DNA from: Globisporangium splendens
Lineage: Eukaryota; Oomycota; Peronosporomycetes; Pythiales; Pythiaceae
NCBI GenBank assembly: GCA_006386115.1
Contig: VFIW01000013.1
Coordinates: forward strand, 496,001 to 560,000
Direction: 5' to 3'
Length of the DNA: 64,000 nt
A program made the translations under genes and the position numbers. Positions 1 through 15,115 of this stretch are shown here, in pieces (the first letter of the stretch is position 1; each line of letters starts with the position of its first letter). The notes beneath the pieces were generated by a model. It worked only from the letters and a program-made list of their open reading frames with translations. It ran no database searches and was not told the DNA's origin.

Positions 1-271
1 ATGGCGTCGAGTACCGAGGCGTGCTGGCGTGTCTTGACGGCTTCATGAACATCGCGATGGAGCAAACGCAGGAGTACGTCAATGGACAGCTCAAGGCGCA
101 GTACGGCGACTGCTTCATCCGAGGCAACAACGGTGCGTTCGTCTTCGTATGTCTATGCGTGGGTGCGTTTTGTGTGTGTGTGTGTGTGCACGTACTGAGT
201 TCTAAAGCGACTGACGATATGGGTGCTTGCTCGCCATGATCATAGTGCTGTACATCTCGGCGTCCAAGTGA
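1..271 (+). CDS. LSM6: U6 snRNA-associated Sm-like protein LSm6, 3' part
   Basis: Reading from base 3, the first exon (to 132) encodes a segment with YRGVLACLDGFMNIAMEQT and FIRGNN, the Sm1-to-Sm2 part of LSm6. A GT-AG intron (133-245) follows, and the second exon resumes as VLYISASK and stops at 271. The join N-N-V-L-Y-I-S reproduces the conserved LSm6 Sm2 motif. LSm6 belongs to the LSm1-7 and LSm2-8 rings that act in mRNA decay and U6 snRNA stabilisation (family knowledge). The 5' end lies outside the window. A strong donor (GTGAGT at 268) and an acceptor ending at 327 would give an alternative lysine-rich C-terminus ending near 365 instead of the stop at 269-271. The sequence does not decide between them. 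An AATAAA lies at 355-360. Confidence 0.93.
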
Positions 272-704
272 GTATGGCCAACCAGTGATGAACTATGGAC
301 TAGTTAATTACAATGCAAACCACCAGGAGCAAGAAAAAAAAAGAGAACCAGCTTAATAAATGCATTTGATTCACTGCCATCTTGTTATCTTTTCCTCGCG
401 CAGCCACGCACATCGTCAACACACAAGCAAGCATCGCAGTAGCATCGCAGCCGCACGAAGGCAATAGCGTAACCCTTTGTGTAACCCTCTGTTGGGTGCA
501 AAGGGAACCGTAATATTTCTCCTGATTCTTTCGCTCATAAATTACTTCTCTGTCATCGGCTGCAAAAAGTGACCACGCCGCCCCTGAGTCGGTGGCATTG
601 TCGTCACGCGCGCCAAAGGCAAAGCCGCCACGACACCCTCAAGCGCTCGCTGCAGAGACCGAACGACCGCCGCGCAGCGAGAGATTGTACAAGGAGAGAG
701 GGGG
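272..704. other. Intergenic, LSM6 to BEACH gene
   Basis: This stretch holds the LSM6 3' end, with AATAAA at 355-360, and the upstream region of the BEACH-WD40 gene. I see no further gene. The reading frames around 542-829 are not supported by any homology I recognise. Confidence 0.5.
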
Positions 705-4465
<3,761 letters not shown>

Positions 4466-4644
4466 CTGATAGAGCGGTGTTAATTGTTGCATTTGCAGAA
4501 ATCCTAACCGATAAACATCGCTCTCTTTGTCAATAATGAAGCCAACATGGAACCGATGGTGCCGGTTACTAACGATGTTAATTAACATGGAAATTGAACC
4601 TGATGCTTTTCACAACAAAACAGGATAGAGAGAGAAAAGCAAGC

Positions 4645-5709
4645 ATGACGACGCCAAGACCGCACCAGCGCGTGGGCGACGCCGCGTGGACCAAGATGAT
4701 CAAAGTGGTGCGTATACGATGGATGCACGCGCTGTTCTCTCTCCATCCCCCCTCCCTCACTATGCGTATAGTTCACTGAAACAAGACTAACAGCCATACG
4801 TGCTGCCATCGTAGAACGGCGAGCTGTTTGCGCTCACGTATGGCGCCATGGTGACGCAGGTGCGTTCTGCTGCATGCCTTCCCATTGATACCTCCAGTGT
4901 GCGCTGTATGTGCGCGCGGGTGTGGTACTGAATCCCTTGTTGTCTGTCTTCTGCTTTGACTGCGTTCGTGCAGCTCATTAAGGATTTTGAGGACTTGAAG
5001 GCTGTGAATCAGCAGCTCGACAACATGTGCGTGGACGAAGACACGCTGCATATAGTGTAGCAGTGGTGTCACAAGCCGACTAAGTGATGATGATGTTGTG
5101 TTTTCTCGCGTTCGATTGTGCAGGGGATACAACATCGGCATTCGCCTCATTGACGAGTTCCTCGCCAAGTCGGGCGTGAGCAACTGCCAGGATTTCAGAG
5201 AGACGACCGAAGTGATCGCGAAGATCGCGTTCAAGATGTTTCTCGGGGTGAACGCTGAGATCGCGCACTGGAACGCCGAGAACAATGCGTGCAGTCTGCT
5301 TATTTATGAGAACCCGTTGACAGGTACGTGATGTGCCCCAGGAAAATACCTTTGTCCTTTAATGGTGGCTCTTGCGTGCTCATTGTGTCATGCGCCAATG
5401 AAACTCCCAATAGAATTTGTCGAGTTGCCGCCGAGTGCGTACGGAGTGCTCTGGTACTCGAATGTGCTCTGCGGTGTGCTCCGTGGCGCTCTGGAGATGG
5501 TGCAAATGCGCGTCGAGGCGCGATTCGTGAAGGATGTACTGCAGGGAGATGAAGTGTCGGAAATCCGGTAGGAATTTGCATCTGTCCATTTTTGATGCGA
5601 TCGCTTTGGTTTTTGACGCCACACTGTGTTGTTGGCTGTGTATCTTTGCAGGCTGGAGCTCAAGGGCATGATCGAAGAGGCCATGGGAGACGAATACAAA
5701 GAAGACTAA
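4645..5709 (+). CDS. TRAPPC3: TRAPP complex subunit 3 (Bet3)
   Basis: Six exons: 4645-4707, 4815-4859, 4974-5026, 5124-5323, 5414-5567 and 5652-5709, giving 190 aa (human TRAPPC3 is 180 aa). Diagnostic stretches are NGELFALTYGAMVTQLIKDF, NIGIRLIDEFLAKS, FRETTEVIAKIAFKMFLG, EFVELP and LCGVLRGALEMVQM. Bet3 is the core subunit of the TRAPP tethering and Rab1/Ypt1 exchange complexes at the ER-Golgi interface. The family is palmitoylated on a cysteine about residue 68 in human. The equivalent segment here (FLAKSGVSNCQDFRET) has a cysteine in the matching position. All introns are short GT-AG. The gene starts 180 nt after the BEACH gene stop on the same strand. Confidence 0.95.
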
Positions 5710-5980
5710 GTGCTCCAAGTCAATGTCTTGACCGCAGCGCAGCGCAGGCAGGCAGGCAGGCTGTGCAAGGCAGAAAGAAGCATGCACACATGTCGACTTC
5801 CAACCACTTCCATGTCGATTCATAAAATATACCGATTGTGCTAAATGGAGCATTTTTGTAATACACTACAGCGCCACATCCCATATCATCAGATCTGATA
5901 TACAATGTCTGATACGATCTCGGGACTGATCCCCATCCCAAACAGCAAATTGCACACTAAAAAACAAGAGGAAAGCGAAA

Positions 5981-6508
5981 ATGGAGCACGTCCTGCCGCA
6001 GATCAAGCGCGAGCTGCAGTCCAAGTACAGCCACATGATGATCCAGTGGTACGAGGCCGTCAACTGGACGGAGCCGCTCGTCGTCGGCGCGCTCTGCTTC
6101 CACGCGCTGCTGTTCCTCGCCGTGTTTCTCTCGCGGAAGCGGCTGGTGCTGCAGTTTGCGCTCTTCGCCGTCATCATCCTCATGGTGCTCGTCACCGAGC
6201 CACTGAACAAATGGTCGCACGCCAACTGGAAATCAATTGCGACGCAGAACTACTTCGATCCGCGCGGCGTGTTTATCGGCATCTTCTACGCCGGACCGCT
6301 GCTCGCTGCGGGGTTTTTCCAGTTGGTACGTGCAAAGGCGTGGACGTGATTGTGGCTCATGCATGGCACTGACTGAACTCGTTATATGTCGACGTAGCTG
6401 CTGAGCATGAAGAACATGATCGACATGGTCATTCTCGTCAAGCGCGCGGAGTTCCAGCAGCACCACAAGCAGGAACAACAAAATAGCAGCAAAACAAAGA
6501 ACGAATGA
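5981..6508 (+). CDS. TMEM18: Transmembrane protein 18
   Basis: Two exons (5981-6325, 6398-6508) encode 151 aa, the usual TMEM18 size (about 140). Recognisable parts are WYEAVNWTEPLV, three or four hydrophobic segments (LVVGALCFHALLFLAVFL, LQFALFAVIILMVLV, GVFIGIFYAGPLLAAGFF), NKWSHANWKSIATQNYFD and a basic C-terminal tail after MIDMVILVKR. In animals TMEM18 sits at the nuclear envelope and binds nuclear pore proteins. Its role in oomycetes is unknown. The intron (6326-6397) is GT-AG, and the exon sum is a multiple of three. Confidence 0.93.
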
Positions 6509-6675
6509 GGTGCCAACATATTCACAGGAGCAGCCACATTGGTGTCAAAATACACACGCAACAATATGTACTTATATAGATTGTATTATGCGTCAAACTA
6601 GATGAATGGGGATCCCAAATGCTAATGTTAATGATGGCGCGCGAGCTCTAATTCATATCGGCTTTCGTGCTCACT

Positions 6676-8903
6676 TTATACCAACTCTTGCACTGGGAAC
6701 TCCTTCATCCACAGTTCGTGGATGAAATCGTACAGATCCGAGGACACCGACACCTTGTATGGCGTTGGGTTCAATGCGCGCACGACATCTTCGCGGATCA
6801 ACTCGAACTGCTCGGCGACGTACGTGCGGCGCTCTTCGAGGGTCGGCAAAGGCACAACGATCCCGCCATTCTGGCCATCCCACATCAGTTCGTGGAGAGG
6901 GATCACGCTCGATGGCGTCACGTACGCGCGCCGCAGCTCGTCAAATGGGTTCCGGCAAAGCATCTTTTTGCCAATGACAGGCGACTTTTCGTCGCATCCG
7001 ATCATCAAATCGAGCAATGGGCTCCCGTTCGAGCCAACGAGGCGGTACGCTTCCTTGCGGCCTGGGATCGTCACTTTGCTCGCATCCTGGGAGAGCTTGA
7101 TGCGCGGTTCACCGTGGATCTCCACCAGCTTGTAGACCATGCCGAGTGCCGGTTGCGCTTGGCAAGTCACCAAGTGAGTACCGATACCATACGCGTCAAT
7201 TTCGTGGCCCTGCATGATCATCAAAGATAAGCAACGAGGGGAATGCATAGTATTATGAGCGATGTGCTGGAGCACTGGAAATGCAAGGGGACTTACACAG
7301 ACCTGTTCGTTGAGAGAGTTGAGCACGGCTTCATTGATGTCGTTACTGGCCGTGATGCTGAGCTTCTTGAAATATTCGAGATCGTAACGCTCGGCCGTGC
7401 TCTTGAAAAGCGCACGAGCTTGGCGAGAAAGATACGAGAGGTCTCCGCTGTCCAAACGGATACCAACAGGCTTGTATCCAAGCTCATTCAGCGCCAACGC
7501 GACGCAGAGGAAGTTTGGCACACCAGACTGCAATAACGCACAGAGCAATTGCATCAAACAAAAGCAATCAGTATCCTCTGCGTGGAAGAGTGCTTCAGCT
7601 CAGCTCTCAGTCAATCTCATCAAGCTCACCGTAAGCGTCTCATACGTATCAACAAGAGCCAAGAACGTCCGTGGGAACGCAATCGCATACGCAATGAAAG
7701 CAGCGAGCTCGCCCTAGAAAAAAGAACCAACAAGTCATTGACACGTTAGCGTTAAAGAGATTGCCTTGAAGCCAAAGATACAAATATTCGCAGGACGTAC
7801 ATCGTTCGTGCGCGTAAACTCCATCTCCTGGCGATACTTCAACACGATCTCCAAGAAGTTGTGGCCATCCAACGTCGACACCTGCACGTTTTCATTGCCA
7901 AGCGATGCAAGCAACAACAAAAGAGCCATCAGCATCATTTCCCATCGGTACTTGGCGCCAAAAGACAAAGTTTGTTTACATACCTTGACGTCGTCGAGAC
8001 TCGTGTGAGCTTGCACAAACGCGTGGGCGTGCGTACCCTTAATCGGAATGCCGTGCAACTTGCCAGCCAAAACGTTACTGGTACCCGCAAACCCAGCCAT
8101 GTACGAGTATCGGGACGCACTGAGGCCACCATCGGGACCTTGCGCGCGTCGCAGCCCAAACTCGAGCAAGCTCTTGTCTGCTCCCGCCGCTCTCTTGAAG
8201 CGGGTCGCATTCGTCGTGATCAAACTGGCGTAGTTGAGCAAGTTCAGCAATGGCGTCTCCAGCAACTGGCCGACAGCGAGATTGCCTTCAATGCGCAGCA
8301 ACGGGATTCGCGGAAACACAATCGTTCCTTCCTACAAGAGTAATTTCAACCAGCATAGTTGCATTTTGAGCGCTAAACAGATTAAAGATGACAAGAAGCA
8401 CGCATGGTAGTACCTTAATCGCGTAGACTTTGATCTGCGAGCAATCAAGCGTTGCGAGCCATTCAAAGAATGCGTTCTCGGCGTTCGGAAGCGCAACACG
8501 AAGGTACGCAATGTCGGATTCCGTGAACTTGAACGTATTGATCAAGCCAAGCGCCTGTATTCCCATAGCAACGGCAATCACAATGCAATGAGCACCAACA
8601 TTGCCTTTCAAGCAAACGTTCACAATGGAATCGTACCTCTTCGAGCCCGGCAAACACCGTGTATTCACCCTTGAACGGGTTCTTGCGGAAAAACAGATCA
8701 AACACGGCGTGGTCATTATGGCGACCCACCTTCCAATACGCATACACCCTAACACACCAAATAACGTCCATATTTAGCAATCAGCGACCCACATGCACAA
8801 ACTCAGCATTCTCTCTCGTGACAAACATGGTGAGCTGGTAGAGGTCGGTGAGGAGCGGCGACACAAGCGAGTTGGTCGGGCGCAGCGGGTTGTTGTTCAT
8901 CAT
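6676..8903 (-). CDS. NAPRT: Nicotinate phosphoribosyltransferase
   Basis: Eight exons in transcript order: 8827-8903, 8637-8748, 8414-8554, 7984-8331, 7801-7881, 7630-7713, 7303-7527 and 6676-7209, giving 533 aa, the family's usual length. Family signatures include [84 protein letters not shown] and [13 protein letters not shown]. The enzyme joins nicotinate to PRPP to make nicotinate mononucleotide, the first step of the Preiss-Handler route to NAD. All introns are short GT-AG. The donor of the last intron is ambiguous. It is GTCTGT at 7302, which gives the canonical junction NEQ-GHEID, or GTAAGT six nt downstream, which adds V-C. The start was chosen at the ATG pair 8898-8903, just before the conserved N-terminus. 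Confidence 0.95.
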
Positions 8904-10278
8904 TCTATCGAGGGGGCTTCAGCAACAGAGGTGGCAGGGGGAATGGGCGAGTGGCACGCGGGCGGGGGCTTCAAGGGGGACGGCGCGGATGCTTCTTGCG
9001 GACGTCTCCAATTGCACTTTGAGCCGAAAAAGAATCCGCCTGCTCACGCAGTCTCACACTGCGAAAACAAACACATGGGCGATCCGGTAGTCAATCTGCT
9101 TTTTAATATGCGCTGCTTCCCATCACCTGCTTATTCTAATATATGTACCACATCGCGACCACGCACTCGATACAACTCGCACAATCATTGGCGACTAAAA
9201 CCTGTGGTAGTTTGTACATGTCTATTTGAAACCTGCGACGTGACCTCCTCTCTAGGGGTGGGGATGGGGCAGTAGGCAAGAAGGGGTAGGGTCTGAGCGA
9301 CTGAACGGCTGTTCTGGTGTACTGTATGTATGTATGCCAAGGTGTCACTTTCAAGAGGGATCCCACTGCATTGTTGGCCCCTCGTGCCTCCGATTCCCTC
9401 CAAGTCATCGAGCGCTTGGTCGATTACGCTGCTTGTCGCTGGGCCAAAACACTATCAGTCAATGCGAGTCCACGAGAGCTCCACGCTGCAAGGCGGTCCT
9501 GTTGACCAGCAATGCGAAACAGCTGGGCGGTCTGCTCGCCCTGGCGCAACAGTCTGCCGTCATTTCGTAGAGGTTGAAGCGGTGAGCCCCTCTTAGAACC
9601 GAGTGTCACCTGAAGTGGCAAAAAAATCGCCCCCATTCCTAGCGGGTTCTTTTTCGAGGATGCGTGGCGTGAGGATCCATCAAAGCGTCACTTCAACACG
9701 CAGCAGTGTGAACAGCGGAGACATGAAGGAGCGCATCGAGGTGGACGCTATTAGACAAGTGGCAATATCCACTTTTCTGTGCAAAGACTCCAAGCAACCT
9801 GGGACCGATCTGGGTTGCGGATCTTGAGTTCACTCGCTGTGCACCGAGGAGTGAAGCCATCTGCGCAGAGCATATGGAAATCGCGCTTTAATAGCATGCC
9901 ATCAGACGCCAATTATTGCCTACCTTGCCATTGTTTGCTAGTGAAGATCTCACGTTGTGACCTCGCACATCGAAACACAATCGAAAGATGATTGCTGGTC
10001 TGCTGCATCCAAAAGCAAGTTGGTTTCTTTCAAGCCATCGCATCAGTCGTCACAATGCAACAATGCCCTCCAAAAGTGTGGTCCACGCCACCAACTTTAC
10101 TCAAAAATAGTGTGGCAGCGTGCCACATCGGTTTGCGCCACGTGGCGACGCTTTTCCCTCTGTATCCGCATACGACGGGTGCGAGGTATGCAGGATAAGA
10201 GGTCCCCCTCGTACGGTGGAGAGACCGCTCCCTCTCGCATGTCATTCCCACTTCGACCTCCAAGCCACTCGAGATCCC
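8904..10278. other. Divergent intergenic region, no gene seen
   Basis: This 1.4 kb spacer lies between the minus-strand NAPRT gene and the plus-strand BFR1-like gene, so it must hold both promoters. I find no convincing coding region. The frames of 60-90 codons here lack any family resemblance. A short oomycete initiator-like site lies near its right end. Confidence 0.5.
10242..10248 (+). promoter_or_regulatory. Oomycete initiator-like site before the BFR1-like gene
   Basis: TCATTCC matches the oomycete initiator core TCAYTYY and ends 30 nt before the start codon at 10279, a normal distance for transcription starts in oomycetes. A 7-nt degenerate match is weak on its own. There is no accompanying CAWTTT. 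Confidence 0.4.
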
Positions 10279-11967
10279 ATGAGCGCCCCCGGAAGCCCCC
10301 GCAAAGCCCCCGCGCAGCACGCGCGCGTCGAGCTCACGGAAGCCGACATCCCCGACGTCATTGAGCGCCTCCCCAAGCCCGACAAGGCCGCGCACGACGC
10401 CGAGATCGCCAAGATCGACGCCGAGATCAAGAAGCTCCAGGCGCGCACGGTACGTTCGCATTTCGCTTTTATCTGTTGCTATGGTGGTCTCCTCTGTATG
10501 CGCGTGAACGTGAGCGCGCACGCGTACGGCACTGTTTGCTAACTTGCTTTGTCCATGTGGTTGTTGGTGTAGAATGTGATCCGTGCCGAGTTGGAAGCCG
10601 TCAAGAGCGGTCGCGGCAAGTACGGCGAGCAGATCAAGGCTGCCAAGGCCGTGTACAACGAGCTGCGCGCGCAAAAGGACAACTTGATCCAGCAGCGCAA
10701 CCAGATCACCGCGAAGCTCAAAAGCGTGCAGACGCTGAAGGATGCGACGGTCCAGAACCAGCGCACTCTTCGCTCGGCGCTGAAGTTCAGCACGGAGGAA
10801 GAGTTCGACAAGGAGATCGCGTCGTTGCGCCACCAGCAGGAGACCCGCTCCATGACGCTTGTGGAAGAGAAGCGCATCATTAAGGAGATTGAGGCGCTGC
10901 AGCAGCAAAAGCTCCAGGTGAGCAAGTTCTCGGACGAAAAGGGTGCCGTGGACAAGCACAACGACTCGATCAAGGACATCCGCGCGCAGCAAACCGCGAA
11001 GAACTTGGAGATCGACGCCGTGCAAGAGAAGCTGTCGGCGCAAAAGCTCGTGCTCGACGAATTGTACAAGTTGAACGAGGAAGAGAACAAGCAAGACAAG
11101 TTCCCGGTTCTCGCGAACGAACGCACGGAGATCAAGAAGAAGCTCGACGAAAAGTTTACGGCGTTGAAGGAATTGCGCAACGCATTCCGTGAGGAGAACA
11201 ACAAGTACTACCAGAACATCCGTCTCGTGCGCTTCAAGAAGGATCTGGAACGCAAGAAGGAGGAGGAAGCGAAGAAGGCCGAGTACGAGGCCAAGCTCGC
11301 CGATTACGAAAAGGAGATGGCCAAGATCCACCCATACCAGGACGAAATCGACCTCTCGACCGCGTTGATCTCGTTCCTCGAAAACACGTTTGCGAAGGAG
11401 CTGAAGGACGAAGAGGCCGCGAAGAAGGAAGCGGCGGCTGCCTCGGCGGCGCCAGTCGAATTGGACGGACTGAAGCCGTTGCAGCGCAAGGACGAAGACT
11501 TCATGTCATTCGGCGGTGGCAAGAAGAAGGGCAAGAAGACCGGCCCAGGCAAGAAGTCGAAGAAGGAGGCCAAGATCTCGTTCCCGCTCGCGCAATTGGA
11601 TGCGTTCACGTCGGTCGGCGTCGTGCCGCCATCAACTGTTGGTGCGTTATCGGAGACGCTCACTGCGATCAAGGAAAAGAAGGAGTGGTTCGCCGCGCAG
11701 ACATCGCGCCCAAAGCCTGTCGTGGAAGAAGCCGCTGCGGTCCCAGCCGAGGCTGCGTCGCCAAAGAAGGCCAAGAAGAGCAGCAACAAGAAGTTCAACG
11801 CCGGCGACAAGAACGCGTTCCCGACGCTCGGCGGCCGCGACAGTGTGCTTCCAGAGTCGCCAAAGGGCTACTTCTCCACGTGGGGTCCAGGCCTCGGCGC
11901 CTCGGCTGCGGCAGTGCCATCGGCGGAGGACTTCCCAGCCGCGGACGATTTCCCAGAAGCCAACTAG
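10279..11967 (+). CDS. BFR1-like coiled-coil mRNP/nuclear segregation protein
   Basis: Two exons (10279-10449, 10573-11967) encode 521 aa. Residues about 40-330 form a long, highly charged coiled coil with the BFR1-family pattern (RNQITAKLKSVQTLKDA, SEEEFDKEIASLRHQQET-like spacing, KFPVLANERTEIKKKLDE, NKYYQNIRLVRFKKDLE, IHPYQDEIDLSTALISFLE). The C-terminus is low-complexity, lysine- and alanine-rich (GGGKKKGKKTGPGKKSKK). In yeast, Bfr1p binds polysomal mRNPs and ER-bound mRNA. This protein probably also binds mRNA in the cytosol. Codon use is strongly biased to GC-ending codons, as in well-expressed oomycete genes. A longer N-terminal frame exists upstream, but the ATG at 10279 follows an initiator-like site and begins the charged conserved part. 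Confidence 0.85.
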
Positions 11968-12221
11968 GTAGAGAGCGAAAATGCGAGCGATGACGATAGA
12001 AACTCCCGTCGTTTGCCTGTGTGTCTGTAGGTATGGACGTGTGCAGACGGGGCCGGTCGAAAGCGCAGATGGACCCCGAATAAGCCACGCACGCCGCTCG
12101 TCATTTGGTTCCCCCTTCTCGGTAGTAGTTGATAAATTAGATTCCCTTTAACCCAAATCCAACGTTTTTGTTTGAGGTACACGCACTTCCACACACCTTT
12201 GCTTTCATTCTGCCTAAATTG

Positions 12222-14986
12222 TCATGATTCTCGGGTCTCGTTCACTTCGTCGACCTGTGCGAAGAGCTGCTGCATCTTGGAATTCTTCAAGCGCTCCGTT
12301 TCGAGCATGAGCTGCACCATTTGGTCCGATAAACGGTCTTTGAATTGCTGCAGCTCTTCTACTCGGACCTTGGCCAGTTGGTACTCGCTCTGCAAGCGAA
12401 AGTACCGCTGCTGCACGCCATGGAGCTCCAGGTCATTGGCATCGATTTTCTTCTGAATGGCTTTCAAATCTGCAGCGAGTCGAGGCACGAGGATCTCTAA
12501 ATGCGACAGCGTCCGTCGCTCCTGCTCTCGCTGTTCCGCCTCGTGTTCGTCAAAATCCTCTTCTTGCTTACTGCTGTTCCGCGTCGACAGCATCGACAAC
12601 CGCGTTGCTCGTTCGAAACACCCGTACATGCGGCTATTGATGTACGCCAGCGTCTCTGCTGGACTCCAAAACTGGAGAGATTTGCGCCGACGAAGATCGT
12701 CGTCACCTGAGAGCGAAGATGGAGATGGTGCCGTCGCTTCTGCGATGGCGATCGCAGACAACGCCTGGAATTGGGCACGCAAGCGCTGCTTGACTTCCAA
12801 GTGGTCTTCCAGCTCAAACGTGGCTTCTGTGAGTGCATAACTCGATGTGTACAGAGACGCTGTGGCCTGCACCAACGATTTATCAATGCCTTCGATTTTC
12901 TGCCGTAAAACGACCGTGTCGCTGGCAACGTCATCGTCGAAATGTTCCAGCTGCGAGCGGATGAAATTGAGCGTCTCCTTCTGGTTGTGGCCACTTTCGT
13001 TGTCGTCCAGGTTTGGAAACAGCATGCTATGCTCGTGCGACAGCGGCGTCTTTTGAAGGCGGAGGCGAAGGTACTGACGTGCAACAACAGCAGAAATCGT
13101 GTAATTTGGACCTGAACAGCACAACAAAGAAAACTACAGAGCTCGCTCACCTCAAGGTTCCGTTCGTCTTCCATCTTCTGAAGTGACTTGCGCGTGATCT
13201 TGAAGCTCAGCGCGCTCGAGAGAAGCTCGTCAATATGGAGCTGTTCCAGTTGAAGCTTTGGGTTTTGCCGGAAAAACTCGCTGCATTGCTCCATATCCTA
13301 GCAATTCAGACAAAACCAGGTATGGTGAGCTTTACCACACAAAACACTCAATGAATTTCCATAGCACCAACGTACTAGATCGATGATATGTGGACGGATG
13401 TGCGCGGTAATAGCGAGAGCGACGCGGAAGATCATCTTCCAGCCATCAAGCAGAAACAAATCCCAGACGCGCGCCACTGTTGGGAGCGGAAATACTCGGG
13501 CAAACAAAGTTACGAACCACTACAGCGTACAACATACAGATGCCGAGTTAGAAGTAGGGTAGGGTCAGCTCAAGAACAATTTTGTTGAGATCGCATCACA
13601 CAAGGAACCTGTGTAGACAGGAAACTTGGATGCATCCCAATCTGCCGCAGATGGAAGTACAGGTCATTGAAGTGGATCTGCAAGAGTTGGTTGTAAAGGT
13701 AGATGCATCGCGACAATCTGGTAGAAAAAAAAGACAAGACAGGTGTTTGTATTGTTGCCAGATATCCTCCCACGTTGACAAAGCTTGAAAAACGTACCCA
13801 GGCATCTTGCTGCGCCAGATGTCGGCCATCCCGTGGTTGCGAATCAGCGCGTACAGCATCCAAAACGTCTTAACCTGAGGGGGATTTGAAGTTGTGAATG
13901 GCTCTCGTTCTTCTGAGTCCTGGTCTGGTTCGTTTAACATTAGCAGCAATGCTGCAGCAACGTAGTTCATCCCCTGCAGCACACACAGATTTTTGTCAGA
14001 GCAGCCATTCAGAGAAAGTCTTGTCGAAGGCGCACAGTCGCTTCGTTTTAATCGTACCTGGCAGTATCCGATGTCATTGGCATGCAACGCAACCGCTTTC
14101 AGTACATTGCCAAGCTGTCGTTTGCCATCAGAGTCGCCCGAAAAGAGTGCGATTGTTGGAAACGTACGGTCGACATCTCGAGCAATTTCACCTGACCAAG
14201 TTTGAGTGTATCTGGTCAGCACAATGATGGTCGGTTCACAGCTATTTGCAGCACGCAAAGCTCAGAAACAATGTAAACACCTTCGATGCCTGTGGTTTCG
14301 AACGAAGCGCTGTCCGATATGCTGTTTATGCCTAGCAACTACGGTGATACCCACAAACAAGCAAAAAGTAAGAACACACAAGGACCATCAGGCAGATACT
14401 TTGGCAGAGAGCAACAGGAAGAAGCGCACGCGTACCTGTAGATAGAACGCTGACGCAGAAACCTCGGGCGGGATCTCATCAATCAATTGCTGCACATTCG
14501 CGCACGACTTCCAATAGCTGCGCACGCGGGCAACGGCAACAACAGCACACATCCATCTAGACGTCAGCTCAAGGTTCGTCATGCATCCACCATTATTTGC
14601 ATCACTACACCAGCAGCAATCACAAGAAAAAGAAGCAACTCACTGGAAGCGCGACTGGGCAGGGAATCCGTGTTTGCGCACCACACGTCGGCGTAGCTTA
14701 AGCTTCTTCACGCGGTCGCACAGACTCCGATTGAGCTGCGCGATGGCGTCGATCGCATCCGCCTGCAAAAAAGGGTCACATTTAGATGAGCTTCGTACGC
14801 ATTCCTATGAAAGCCTGTCTGACCCAGCATCGCGCACTAACGGACCTCCACGCAGCCTGTGTCGACGAGTACACCCAGCACTTCAGCCAGCGGACATGCG
14901 GCTTCCTTCGGCCGCTCTGCCGCGTCGCCTTCCGCTTCCATCGCCATTGTCCCCAAGCGTTGCGAGTCAAATTGTGATTGTGCCAT
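12222..14986 (-). CDS. TBC-domain Rab GTPase-activating protein with C-terminal coiled coil
   Basis: Ten exons in transcript order: 14846-14986, 14644-14762, 14436-14517, 14281-14338, 14191-14058, 13798-13973, 13609-13717, 13376-13519, 13151-13297 and 12222-13073, giving 653 aa. The TBC domain spans about residues 60-330. It contains the arginine-finger motif as EIARDVDRTFP, the glutamine-finger motif as YCQGMNYVAAALLL, then MPGLSRCIYLYNQLL and the closing VARVWDLFLLDGWKMIFRVAL. These match the conserved IxxDxxRTFP and YxQGMN elements, so the catalytic Arg and Gln are present. The remaining 320 residues are largely helical coiled coil. The protein should accelerate GTP hydrolysis by a Rab. 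Which Rab cannot be told. The gene is head-to-head with NAT9, with 129 nt between start codons. Confidence 0.88.
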
Positions 14987-15115
14987 AGTAAGAGAGAATG
15001 GTAGTCAAAATCAGCACCAAAAGTGACTTCCACACTTGCGATCTTGACTACCGAGGAATTGCTGCGGACTTCAAAAGGGAAACACATTCTGCATTCTGCG
15101 ACAGCGACAACCACA
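14987..15115. promoter_or_regulatory. Short shared promoter of TBC gene and NAT9
   Basis: Only 129 nt separate the start codons of two divergent genes, so both promoters must overlap here. On the minus strand a TCACTTTTGG, a partial match to the oomycete initiator, lies upstream of the TBC start. Co-regulation is an inference. Confidence 0.45.

Noticed and set aside
34..40. MWQSS-type copies as classical RxLR effectors
   Set aside because: In copies 5-8 the arginine block reads R-R-L-E, without the last arginine, and copies 1 and 2 have none. Only copies 3, 9 and 10 carry R-x-L-R. The coordinates given here are residue numbers, not window bases.
10030..11331. 433-codon minus-strand frame opposite the BFR1-like gene
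   Set aside because: Leucine- and arginine-rich antisense shadow of the lysine/glutamate-rich coiled coil. It crosses the intron of the real gene.
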